A DNA stretch of 34,253 nucleotides from Cruoricaptor ignavus (GTDB lineage: Bacteria; Bacteroidota; Bacteroidia; Flavobacteriales; Weeksellaceae), in the NCBI GenBank assembly GCA_030538575.1, contig JAUNTR010000005.1:1-34253 (forward strand), in the 5' to 3' direction. Of this stretch, positions 17,374 to 26,054 are shown in pieces. Positions within the stretch are counted from its first letter, which is position 1. Each line of letters begins with the position of its first letter. The position numbers and the translations under genes are program-made. The notes beneath the pieces are model-generated. The model saw only the letters and a list, made by a program, of their open reading frames with translations, was not told the DNA's origin and ran no database searches.

Positions 17374-17586
17374 AAACACTGCAGCTAATATAGTATTTGC
17401 AAAAGGCGGAGCATCTTACTCCATACCCAACAAAAATGCAAAAAGCCTTTCTGCCAAATAGCCCGGTTTTTCTGAATTAGAGTTTTTGTGTTTGCCGTTT
17501 ATCGGTACGAGCGTGGAGATTTCAAACGAAGTAATTTTTTAGAGAGAAACAAAAAATCCCAACGGAAGTTCTTTTCCCCTCGTTGG

Positions 17587-17605
17587 CGCGAGCATCTTGC
17601 TCGTG
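17587..17605. repeat. REP-like palindrome
   Basis: CGCGAGCA/TGCTCGTG, an 8-bp stem with one G-T pair and a TCT loop, followed by TCTTTTT on the plus strand; it could also end the GNAT-pair transcript. Confidence 0.5.
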
Positions 17606-17643
17606 TCTTTTTAATGCCATACAGCTTTTTTTATTAGCAACGG

Positions 17644-17651
17644 CAAAGATA
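17644..17651 (-). promoter_or_regulatory. Orphan -7 box (TATCTTTG)
   Basis: Exact TAnnTTTG match on the minus strand preceded (to the right on the map) by TTTTACGGGAATG, a decayed relative of the AraC half-site. No gene follows on this strand before the GNAT pair, so it appears to be a relict promoter. Confidence 0.3.
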
Positions 17652-17713
17652 AAATAATTTTCGTTTTACGGGAATGTAGGGTTTTGTAACTCTATTGGTA
17701 CGAAACTTTACAG

Positions 17714-17734
17714 GCACGAGCAAGACGCTCGCAC
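17714..17734. repeat. REP-like palindrome, diverged
   Basis: GCACGAGC-AAGAC-GCTCGCAC; a 5-bp core stem CGAGC/GCTCG with partly broken flanks, same core as the copies at 16483 and 17587. Confidence 0.45.
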
Positions 17735-17762
17735 TAGCAGTGGATGCAGAATTAAATAAACA

Positions 17763-17804
17763 AAAAATCCCTACCGAAACCCAATCATTTCGGTAGGGAT
17801 TTTT
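17763..17804 (-). terminator. Strong terminator of the aldo/keto reductase gene at 17829
   Basis: AAAAATCCCTACCGAAA and TTTCGGTAGGGATTTTT form a perfect 17-bp stem with an 8-nt loop; U-tracts on both strands. Same design as the terminators at 8412, 21691 and 33926. Confidence 0.75.
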
Positions 17805-17828
17805 GATGTTAGATGTCAATTACAGCGG

Positions 17829-19067
<1,239 letters not shown>

Positions 19068-19103
19068 TCAATAAAAATTCCTTAATAATATTTATTTAAA
19101 AAT

Positions 19104-19139
19104 AACAAAACCACACAGCGATAACTATGTGGTTTTGTT
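19104..19139 (-). terminator. Terminator of the SDR/NTF2-like operon
   Basis: AACAAAACCACA and TGTGGTTTTGTT form a perfect 12-bp stem with a 12-nt loop, followed on the minus strand by ATTTTTAAAT. Confidence 0.6.
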
Positions 19140-19160
19140 AAGAAAATAATGTGTGGAGGA

Positions 19161-19607
19161 TTATCGGTTTTCAATCCATTGCACGAGTAATTTCCGGCTT
19201 TGGAAATACCATTTTCCGTTGGCTTTTCGGTACTCGTCTTCATAGCGGATAGCAGCAATCATAAATTGCTCTTTTCCGTCGGCAATGCTTTGATGATAGG
19301 CACGGCAATATACAATCCCCGATGCCGTTTCGTCATCCAACGTAATGATACTCTGACCATTAAGATGCATTGTTTTTGGGAAAGGCGACAGATTGTCGAT
19401 GAATAACTGCTTCAAATTATCCTTTCCCGTTACGGTTTGCGTAGGCGTTTCGGAAGTAGAATCGTAATAAAGTGCTACCGTGTAATCATCGGTAAATAAG
19501 GCTGCCTGTTTTTCGGTTTGCTTGGTATCGGCATAGTTTGCGTACAAATCTATGAGTTCCCGAATGGCAGTTTTGTCGTTCAATTGTTCTAAAATTTGTG
19601 GGTTCAT
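19161..19607 (-). CDS. NTF2-like (SnoaL-type) cytoplasmic protein
   Basis: 148 aa from MNPQILEQLNDK; the longer frame overlaps the upstream SDR gene and has no support. Domain pattern: AIRELIDLYANYADTK, ALFTDDYTVALYY, then a sheet with MHLNGQSIITLDDETASGIV and the closing RKANGKWYFQSRKLLVQWIE. Related proteins include dehydratases and isomerases as well as ligand-binding folds. It follows the SDR gene by 26 bp, so both are one operon under the class II operator. Unlike the copy at 11477 it has no lipoprotein signal. Confidence 0.85.
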   Translation of the reverse strand: MNPQILEQLNDKTAIRELIDLYANYADTKQTEKQAALFTDDYTVALYYDSTSETPTQTVTGKDNLKQLFIDNLSPFPKTMHLNGQSIITLDDETASGIVYCRAYHQSIADGKEQFMIAAIRYEDEYRKANGKWYFQSRKLLVQWIENR

Positions 19608-19633
19608 AAAAGAATTTTTTAAGTTATATTTTA

Positions 19634-20452
19634 TTAAATACCGTACATTTTTACCATGTAATCTACGTAGTCGTTTTCCGTCATCGTCAGGCGTGCTTTT
19701 ACCCATTCGGATACATCGTTCCCGATAACGTAGCGTAGCTGTTTTGTGTCGTCGGTTACGGCAGTTAAGACTACGTTTGCTACTTGGCTTGTAGTCGCCA
19801 TTCCGCCGTGCATCGATTCAAATTTTCGGGTAAATTTCTGCATAAAATCGTTGTAATCCGTCAAGTTTTCGTTTACGGCAAAAATCTTTGCAGCCGTTTC
19901 GTGGAAAGGCGTATCCACACCGCCCGGTTCTATAATTTTGACTTTGATATTCTGCGGAAGCAATTCATAATAAAGCGATTCGGAGAAACCTTCAATGGCA
20001 AATTTCGCCGACGAATACATCGACACCATCGGCATTCCCACACGGCCTGCACCGGAAGAAATATTCACGACAGTTCCTCCTTTATTTTCCCTGAAATGGG
20101 GTAATATCGCACGGGTTACGTTCATCGTTCCGAAAACCGTTACACGGAACTGCTCATCAATTTGCTCGGGCGTAACTGCCTCAAAAAGACCAAATTGACC
20201 GAACGCCGCATTGTTTACCAACACATCTATTTTCCCGAATTTGGCAACACCTTCGGCAATGGCTTTTTGGATGCTTTCGGGCTGGGTAATATCCAAGCGG
20301 GTTACCAGTGCGTTGGTATTTTTTTGCAATTCCGTTTCCTTTTCGGGGCTGCGCATCGTGGCAATCACGTTGAAACCTTTTTCGATAAATAATTCGGCTG
20401 TGGTGCGTCCTATTCCTTTGGAAGTGCCTGTAATTAAAACTGTTTTGTTCAT
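19634..20452 (-). CDS. Short-chain dehydrogenase/reductase (classical SDR)
   Basis: 272 aa. Cofactor motif TGTSKGIG (8-15), NNAAFG, active-site Ser in NISSGAGR and the YxxxK pair in YSSAK; C-terminal region variable. The residue after the second strand (MRSPEKE) carries an Arg, in favour of NADPH. It leads an operon with the NTF2-like gene. Its promoter has the class II operator also seen in front of the frameshifted AraC gene next to it, which is therefore its likely regulator. Substrate unknown. Confidence 0.93.
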   Translation of the reverse strand: MNKTVLITGTSKGIGRTTAELFIEKGFNVIATMRSPEKETELQKNTNALVTRLDITQPESIQKAIAEGVAKFGKIDVLVNNAAFGQFGLFEAVTPEQIDEQFRVTVFGTMNVTRAILPHFRENKGGTVVNISSGAGRVGMPMVSMYSSAKFAIEGFSESLYYELLPQNIKVKIIEPGGVDTPFHETAAKIFAVNENLTDYNDFMQKFTRKFESMHGGMATTSQVANVVLTAVTDDTKQLRYVIGNDVSEWVKARLTMTENDYVDYMVKMYGI

Positions 20453-20481
20453 TGTTTTATTTTTTCTAATTTTTGATGAGG

Positions 20482-20555
20482 CAAAGGTATGGCATTCATT
20501 TAGTGATGTTTAACACTAATTACCGAAATCGGAACACATTTCACGGAACTATTTT
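20482..20555 (-). promoter_or_regulatory. Class II AraC-operator promoter of the SDR operon
   Basis: -7 box TACCTTTG (20482-20489). Half-sites with core ACCGA (20522) and ACGGA (20543) are 21 bp apart; the proximal half-site starts 30 bp from the box, against 21 bp in class I. Confidence 0.45.
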
Positions 20556-20627
20556 ATTTTTAAATTTCACGGTATTTTTTAGAATTTTGAAATAAAAATA
20601 TAGTTCGTAAGCATTCCGTCTGGCTCA

Positions 20628-21537
20628 TTATTCGTGTTGTCTGTATTCTTGGGGCGTTTTTCCTGTTTTGGCTTTGAACATCCGACTGAAATAATGCGGA
20701 TAGTTGAACCCCAGCGAATACGCAGTTTCGCTTACCGAACCCGATTCTGACAGCAGGATGATTTTGGCTTTTTCCACAATAAAATTATTGATGTGTTCTT
20801 TGGCAGAAATTCCTGTTTGTTTTTTCAGCAAATCGCTCAGGTAATTGGTGGAAAAAATGCAGTTTATTCGAAAAATATTCTATAGACGGAATGCCTTTTT
20901 CGGCAAAATTTCCGTCTTTGTAATAGGCTTCCAACAGCGAATGGAAACGGTCTGCCGTGTCCGAATTTTGAGCCGAACGAGTGAGAAACTGCCGTTCATA
21001 ATAGCGTTGCGAGAGGTTCAACAAAAGTTCCAAAGCCGAAGCGATAACGGTCTGGCTATGAGCATCGATGCGTTCCTTTATCTCATCGCTGATGATGTTT
21101 TTGCAGTCGGTAATGGTACGCTGTTCGTCTTCCGAAAGGTGCAGGGCTTCGTGTACATCATACGAAAAAAACTTGTAACGCCCGATGCGGTTTCCCAGTG
21201 GCGTATGGCGTATCAAATCAGGATGAAAGAACAAAATCCAACCATTTAGTTCGTTGATTTCCAATTCTTTGGTAAGTGTAATGAGTTGGTCGGGGGCAGC
21301 AAATGCCAGTACGCCTTCATCAAAATCGTAGGCGTTTCTGCCGTAATCCATACCGCAACTTTTGTCTTTCAGCGAGATGTAGTACATTCCCAAAGTCAGT
21401 TTTTGGCGTACCCATTCTTTATCGATTTTCCACTTTGCCGTATCCATCACAGCGATAAGCGGATGCGTGATTTTTTCCGTCCCAAAGACTTCGGACAGAC
21501 GGCTGATAGAGGCTATGTGCAGGGGCTTTTCGTTCAT
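20628..21537 (-). pseudogene. AraC-family regulator, frameshifted in a T6 run
   Basis: Two overlapping frames: an N-terminal part (21537-20785, 250 codons) that loses homology after NKLHF, and a C-terminal part with the HTH (LLKKQTGISAKEHI, VSETAYSLGFNYPHYFSRMF, TPQEYRQHE). Removing one T from the six at 20852-20857 joins them to a normal 302-aa protein reading KLHFSTNYLSDLLKKQ. So a single-base insertion in a homopolymer separates the sensor from most of the DNA-binding domain. It may be a recent pseudogene, a slippage-rescued gene or a sequencing error. Its own class II promoter is intact. Confidence 0.8.
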
Positions 21538-21560
21538 AAAATCCTATGTTTTCAATACTG

Positions 21561-21634
21561 CAAAAGTACGCTTTATGGAACTGTTTCAGCATTAATTTTC
21601 ACGGATTTTCCAACACTTTTCACGGAAATTTTGT
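21561..21634 (-). promoter_or_regulatory. Class II AraC-operator promoter of the frameshifted AraC gene
   Basis: -7 box TACTTTTG (21561-21568). TTTTCACGGA occurs twice exactly 21 bp apart (21596 and 21617); the proximal half-site lies 30 bp from the box, as in the SDR promoter. Confidence 0.55.
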
Positions 21635-21690
21635 TTTTCATTAAAACAAAATACCATTATGAAAGACGGAAATCATTACTTGAAAGCAAA

Positions 21691-21730
21691 CAAAAATCCC
21701 TGCCCGAAACTGAAATTTTCTGCAGGGATT
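21691..21730 (-). terminator. Terminator of the AraC gene at 21735
   Basis: AATCCCTGC (21695-21703) pairs with GCAGGGATT (21722-21730); the minus strand continues TTTTG. The region 21666-21712 resembles 8541-8580 behind the paralogous AraC gene. Confidence 0.6.
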
Positions 21731-21734
21731 CCCC

Positions 21735-22559
21735 TCAACTTCCCAACCGTTCCCGAAACTCTTTCGGTGTCATTCCCAATAGTTTTTTGACATAACGTGT
21801 GAAGAATGAACGGCTGGAAAAGTGCATTTCGTCGGCAATTTGTGAAATGTTCCGTTTTTTGTTTTGCAACAGAAATATCAAACGCTCTTTGGTGTATCGC
21901 TGTATCCATTCCGATGCTGTGACGCGGGTATTCGTCTTACAGATATAATTAAGATATTTGGGTGTAATGTTCAGTAAATCAGCATAAAACTGCACTTCAC
22001 GCTCTTTCATGCAATGCTCTTGTGCCAATTGCATAAACCGTTCGTAGAGCGTGCCGCTTTGCAGGCTCCGTTTGTGGCGGTCGAGTTCGTCTTCAAAAAT
22101 ATGCCACATTTCCAATAGAAAAAGTTGCATTTGCAACTTCAAGGCTTCCTCATAAAAACGGTGGTTGGTTTCCCTTGATTTGTCGTACAACAATTGGAAA
22201 TTCCTCAAAATCCGTTCTTTATCTTCTTTTTCGGGATGTAAAATCGGGGCTTCTTTGGCGTGAATGTAACTGTCGATGCTCACATTGGCACTTGGCAGAT
22301 TATCGGTCAGCAAATGGCTGTCCACAAAAAGAAAGGTAGCCTTGAAATTCGCCGAAAAAACAATGTCAGAAACCTCCAATCCTGCCAGCCAAAAGACAAA
22401 TTCGCCTTTTTTGCAAAGATGCCGCAAACCGCCAAACGTGAACCGCACCGTACCGTTTTGGCAATAAATATGCGTGTGAAACCGAACTTGGAACGCTTCG
22501 GGAAATTGGACAGCAGAAGCCGTTTTGTACAGGATAACTTTTTCTAAATCGGAGGACAT
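21735..22559 (-). CDS. AraC-family regulator, paralogue of the gene at 8617
   Basis: 274 aa, same length as the paralogue. N-terminal cupin (QVRFHTHIYCQNGTVRF), C-terminal HTH pair (LLNITPKYLNYICKTNTR and ISQIADEMHFSSRSFFTRYV) ending TPKEFRERLGS. Shared features with the 8617 protein include the ...TASEWI.xYxxxxx..LLxNxxxxxxEI pattern. The two genes lie at opposite ends of the G+C-richer region and share their 3' flanks, so they look like an old segmental duplication. No clean -7 box was found upstream; the 22560-22770 gap before the next gene shows only a short GTGGGG/CCCCAC inverted repeat. Confidence 0.9.
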   Translation of the reverse strand: MSSDLEKVILYKTASAVQFPEAFQVRFHTHIYCQNGTVRFTFGGLRHLCKKGEFVFWLAGLEVSDIVFSANFKATFLFVDSHLLTDNLPSANVSIDSYIHAKEAPILHPEKEDKERILRNFQLLYDKSRETNHRFYEEALKLQMQLFLLEMWHIFEDELDRHKRSLQSGTLYERFMQLAQEHCMKEREVQFYADLLNITPKYLNYICKTNTRVTASEWIQRYTKERLIFLLQNKKRNISQIADEMHFSSRSFFTRYVKKLLGMTPKEFRERLGS

Positions 22560-22663
22560 TGTGTTGTTTTTTTGATTGAAAGATTAACTTTACACTGCAA
22601 AGCGGAATGCCATATACCCAAAACTGATTACGGTTTTGTTCAACATTTTGGAGGTTGACGAAT

Positions 22664-22746
22664 GTGGGGATTTTTAGCGTAAATACTCAACCAAAGCACT
22701 TCCGTTAAACCTTACACGAAGTTCAATAGAAACCGTTCAACCCCAC
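22664..22746. repeat. Weak inverted repeat behind the helicase gene
   Basis: GTGGGG (22664-22669) and CCCCAC (22741-22746) lie 71 bp apart, just downstream of the helicase stop. It shares the words GGATTTTTAGC and AAGCACTTC with the palindrome at 25909-26041, but the outer arms do not match well. Possibly a second, decayed recombination site. Confidence 0.25.
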
Positions 22747-22770
22747 TTTTAGCGTATGTTTAGGCACTCA

Positions 22771-24933
22771 TTATTGTTGTGGTTCTATTACTTGTTTTCC
22801 GCAATATGGGCAAAACTTGTGTAGCTTCTCTAATTGACTAAAACAACTGTCGCATAAAATTACTTTGTCAACTACCTGCTTTATTGCGTTTGTTGTCCTG
22901 ACGGTAAATACTTCGGGAATTTCTTTTAAGAAACTTGATTCGTTTCCTTTTTGTGTTATCAAGAAAAGTTTATCTTTGGCTCTTGTAAGAGCAACGTAAA
23001 ATAAACGTCTTTCTTCTTCCATCAGCAAGTCGTGATTTGCTTTTTTTATCACTTGGAAAATTCTGTCTTCAAGCCAAATATCAGGGAAGCCACCATTACC
23101 CTCTGTCAAGCCAATGATAAAAACAACTTTTGCTTCAAGACCTTTTGAAGCGTGGATAGTTTTGCCTTGAACACGGACATTTTCATTTTTAAACCTGTAA
23201 AAATAGGGTGTAAACATTTTGCTTCGTCTGTATAAAAACAAAATTTCGTCATTGCTTATTCCGTCATCCAATACTTCTTTTACCTTATCAAAACAAAATT
23301 GTAAGTTTTCATCTTCTGTATTTCCTGCAAAAACTACGATTTTATGTTCTGATTTTTTTGATGCCCGAACATCTTTATCAACTTTGAATTTGTTGTGCTT
23401 AATTACTTCGTTACTTGCACCGACAATGTTTTGCGTACTGCGATAATTCAAATTGAGTTTGATTGTTTTTGCATTGGCAAAATGATTTTCAAACTCAACA
23501 ATGTAGCTTACGTTAGAACCTCTAAAACCGTAAATACTTTGCCAATCGTCCCCAACGCAAAACAGTTGTGTGTCGTCAGTAAGCAAGAGTTTGATAAGCT
23601 CAACTTGTAGATTGTTTACGTCTTGAAACTCATCAACTAAAATGTATTGATACTTACTTTTGTATTTGTTGGCAATATCGCTATGATTTTGAAACAGGGA
23701 AGTGCTTCGTGAAATCAAATCGTTGAAGTCAAGATACGATTTGTCAGTACAATAATGAATGTATTTTTTTGCTATTGGAATTGCCAATTCATAAAAATTG
23801 CGAACTCGTTCGTGTTGGTCTTTTCTTGCGTTTTCTAATACGGTGTCAAGGTCGATGTTTTCAACTTTTATCATATCTGTGATACGCATAATTTGCTGAA
23901 CAAAATCTTTTACATCTTCGTGATAGCCGTTAAATTCTTCTTTGAAGTTTATTGAAATTGTTTTATGATAATCGGCTGGTAAACGATTTTTCACAATCTT
24001 GTCAAGCGTATGATTGAACAACGCAGAGTCTTTGGTCATTGTTTCAAAAGTCTTGACAAGAAGTAAATTTCCTTTGTGAAATTGTTCCTCCTTGTCTTTC
24101 ATTGAAAAGCTTTTGTCGCTGATATGTTCAATATACAAATTGGCTTCGGGAATATAGAAGTCGGGCGTAAACGAAAAATCTTTTACGTTCAATAATGGTT
24201 CGTATTCGTATTTTATGCTGTGGCGATAAAACCAATCGGCAATAAATTGTTCGGATTTTGAACGAACTTTTGTGCCGTCAAGTGTTGTGAAATATTTACC
24301 GTCTTTGGGTACATATTTTGGGTCGATTTGCTTTAGATGAATTTTGTCGATGATGTAATCAAGAATATATCGTTTAAGATTTAGCAAATATTCTGTGTCT
24401 TCACATTCTTCAATCAATAGTTTGTGAATGACTTCAAAAACCGTTTCGGGTGCAACGTGTTTTGAAAGTTCGTCTTCTTCATCACGTTTTGTATCTCCAA
24501 TAATTTTGAACTTATTGTCAAATTCATTTACACCGTAGTTGCGTAAAATGCTGTAACAAAAACTGTGAAAAGTTTTGACAGTTAAGCCGTCAATCCACGT
24601 ATATTTTTTCTGTTGAAAATACCTTTCTCTGTCTTTTTCTGCGAAACTTTTCCGTTTGTCAAAAAGTTGTTTTTCGTATTCGCCACTTTCGTCTGCCGAA
24701 ATGATAAGACGGTCAAGCATTTCGTTTGTAGCGTTTTTTGTAAATGTAATGGCAAGAATACTTGACGGACTTACGCCTTTTTCTTCAATTAAGTAGATGA
24801 GTTTTTGCAAAAGTGTTTTCGTTTTTCCCGAACCTGCCCCTGCAAGAACCAAAATCCTTTTATCTTCACTGACAACTGCGTCCTTTTGTTGGTCGTTTAA
24901 TGCACTTAAATCTATTTTTCTGTTCGTTTCCAA
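22771..24933 (-). CDS. UvrD/Rep-type helicase with inserted nuclease-like domain and zinc ribbon
   Basis: 720 aa SF1A helicase. Walker A AGAGSGKT (31-38), TFHSF (121-125), Walker B VDEFQD (433-438), motif III GDDWQSIYGFRG (461-472), LNYRST (495-500), motif V HASKGLEA and motif VI EERRLFYVALTRAKD. Between the 1A and 2A parts, about 218-300, a PD-(D/E)XK-like segment is inserted: RSKSEQFIADWF (Glu228), FTPDFYI (Asp258), LYIEHI (Glu269, with His where Lys is usual). The last 30 residues form a zinc ribbon (Cys694, 697, 708, 711). Repair or phage-defence use is possible; its place next to a restriction operon favours defence, by inference. Confidence 0.9.
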   Translation of the reverse strand: METNRKIDLSALNDQQKDAVVSEDKRILVLAGAGSGKTKTLLQKLIYLIEEKGVSPSSILAITFTKNATNEMLDRLIISADESGEYEKQLFDKRKSFAEKDRERYFQQKKYTWIDGLTVKTFHSFCYSILRNYGVNEFDNKFKIIGDTKRDEEDELSKHVAPETVFEVIHKLLIEECEDTEYLLNLKRYILDYIIDKIHLKQIDPKYVPKDGKYFTTLDGTKVRSKSEQFIADWFYRHSIKYEYEPLLNVKDFSFTPDFYIPEANLYIEHISDKSFSMKDKEEQFHKGNLLLVKTFETMTKDSALFNHTLDKIVKNRLPADYHKTISINFKEEFNGYHEDVKDFVQQIMRITDMIKVENIDLDTVLENARKDQHERVRNFYELAIPIAKKYIHYCTDKSYLDFNDLISRSTSLFQNHSDIANKYKSKYQYILVDEFQDVNNLQVELIKLLLTDDTQLFCVGDDWQSIYGFRGSNVSYIVEFENHFANAKTIKLNLNYRSTQNIVGASNEVIKHNKFKVDKDVRASKKSEHKIVVFAGNTEDENLQFCFDKVKEVLDDGISNDEILFLYRRSKMFTPYFYRFKNENVRVQGKTIHASKGLEAKVVFIIGLTEGNGGFPDIWLEDRIFQVIKKANHDLLMEEERRLFYVALTRAKDKLFLITQKGNESSFLKEIPEVFTVRTTNAIKQVVDKVILCDSCFSQLEKLHKFCPYCGKQVIEPQQ

Positions 24934-25030
24934 AATTTAATCAATATTTTATGGAACAAATGTCCGAATTATTTCCTTCCAAAATCGGCTGGATTTTCGC
25001 CCCAAGCTCGTGCCGGCGGGGCAGTACAAT

Positions 25031-25717
25031 TTATTTTATCTCGTTAATCCATTCACTTGCAAGGGTTTCAACATAGTCAATAAAATTGTTAACATTCTTT
25101 ATTTTATAAAATGTATACTCTGGTTGGTTTTCTAAAACCTCTACATTTTCAAAACAATGGTCGTGAGCAAACAAAAACACTTCTTTTGTTTTGGGGTCAT
25201 ATAATGTTACATTTCCGTTTGCTTCGCCAACGAAGCATATAAAGTCTTTGTAATCCATTTGATTACACCCTTTTTCATTACACTCTTCCTCATAATAATC
25301 GCCCAAATCTCCAAGACCTGCCGTGCATTCCGATTCTATAAACATAAAATCTTGGTTGTTACAAAGACTTTCTTCGGGTTTATTATAGGACTCTTGAATG
25401 CCGCCAATTTCATTTAGTAATAGTTTGTGTTCTTCGATAAGATTTAAATTTGAATTGCCAATATTTTCAATTTTGTTTAACCAACCACAACTTAATTTAT
25501 CTTTATTAGTCCAAGAATAAAGTCTAAATAATTGATTGTTTATTTTCAATTCTAAAATCCTTGCTTGTTCGATTAGTTCTGAAAGAATTGGAAATGTATT
25601 TTTAAATTCGTTTGATAAAAGAATTTCTTTTTGAGAATTTAAAAAATCTATTTTATCGGTCTTACTAATAAACCAAGATATATCACTTTTAAATGTTTCA
25701 AAATCTATATTCATCAT
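25031..25717 (-). CDS. Hypothetical protein, possibly SUKH (SMI1/KNR4)-like
   Basis: 228 aa, acidic. An N-terminal helical part (about 1-85) precedes a segment LLNEIGGIQESYNKPEE and a C-terminal region with DFICFVGEANGNVTLYDPKTKEVFLFAHDH and NNFIDYVETLASEWI. That strand-turn-strand pattern and the closing helix resemble SMI1/KNR4 (SUKH) proteins, many of which are immunity proteins against contact-dependent toxins. A cluster of acidic residues with two Cys (YYEEECNEKGC) has no known role. It has its own -7 box; 97 bp separate it from the helicase gene. No toxin gene is present in the window, so the role is open. Confidence 0.6.
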   Translation of the reverse strand: MMNIDFETFKSDISWFISKTDKIDFLNSQKEILLSNEFKNTFPILSELIEQARILELKINNQLFRLYSWTNKDKLSCGWLNKIENIGNSNLNLIEEHKLLLNEIGGIQESYNKPEESLCNNQDFMFIESECTAGLGDLGDYYEEECNEKGCNQMDYKDFICFVGEANGNVTLYDPKTKEVFLFAHDHCFENVEVLENQPEYTFYKIKNVNNFIDYVETLASEWINEIK

Positions 25718-25773
25718 TTACTTTTTTTGTTTGGAGTTGGGATTGTATTGCCCGTAACGTATTCATTTCGTAG

Positions 25774-25781
25774 CAAAGTTA
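25774..25781 (-). promoter_or_regulatory. -7 box (TAACTTTG) of the SUKH-like gene
   Basis: Exact TAnnTTTG match 57 nt before the start codon. The rest of the 25718-26054 gap holds a diverged REP-like palindrome and the large imperfect palindrome at 25909-26041, with no gene. Confidence 0.45.
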
Positions 25782-25815
25782 CAAAAAAGTTATCTGCCGT
25801 ATCGTTGGTATTGTT

Positions 25816-25836
25816 GGCATGAGCGGGATGCTCGCC
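25816..25836. repeat. REP-like palindrome, diverged
   Basis: GGCATGAGCGGGATGCTCGCC: GAGC/GCTC core with GGC/GCC outer pairs. Related to the copies at 16.5-17.7 kb. Confidence 0.4.
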
Positions 25837-25908
25837 CAGCGGGGGGATAAAGTATACTAATCTTTGTTTATTCATTTGTTTCCCATCTATGTGTCGTCCT
25901 ACAATGAC

Positions 25909-26041
25909 CGCTAACTTCTGGGGGCTTTGCGAGAGAGCGGATTTTTAGCACTACTTTTGATGCAAAGCATGAATGTTCAAATTTACGAAAAAGTTTCATA
26001 CGAAGCACTTCGCCCGCTCTCTTGCAAAGTCCTTGTTATCG
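25909..26041. repeat. 133-bp imperfect palindrome resembling an integron attC site
   Basis: On the minus strand, starting 14 nt after the cytosine methylase stop: CGATAAC, then GGACTTTGCAAGAGAGCGG, a 70-nt centre, then CCGCTCTCTCGCAAAGCCCC and GTTAGCG. The long arms differ at two or three positions; the ends are CGATAAC and GTTAGCG. Position just 3' of a gene, orientation and layout (AAC...GTT ends, imperfect arms) are those of attC, but the ends do not fully fit RYYYAAC/GTTRRRY. It may instead work as a terminator. Confidence 0.4.
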
Positions 26042-26054
26042 CTCGGGTGTTCTG

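Larger units (their letters stand above)
17374..17828. other. Gene-free stretch with REP-like palindromes and promoter debris
   Basis: About 455 bp without a supportable gene. It contains a weak palindrome GGAG-CATCTTA-CTCC (17408-17422), a half REP (17503-17514), two fuller REP-like hairpins, a stray minus-strand -7 box at 17644 with TTACGG-like debris to its right (17671-17677), and the strong terminator at 17763-17804. Confidence 0.6.

Noticed and set aside
17395-17640. A degraded insertion sequence between the GNAT pair and the reductase
   Set aside because: No transposase fragment, terminal repeats or target duplications found; only REP-like palindromes.
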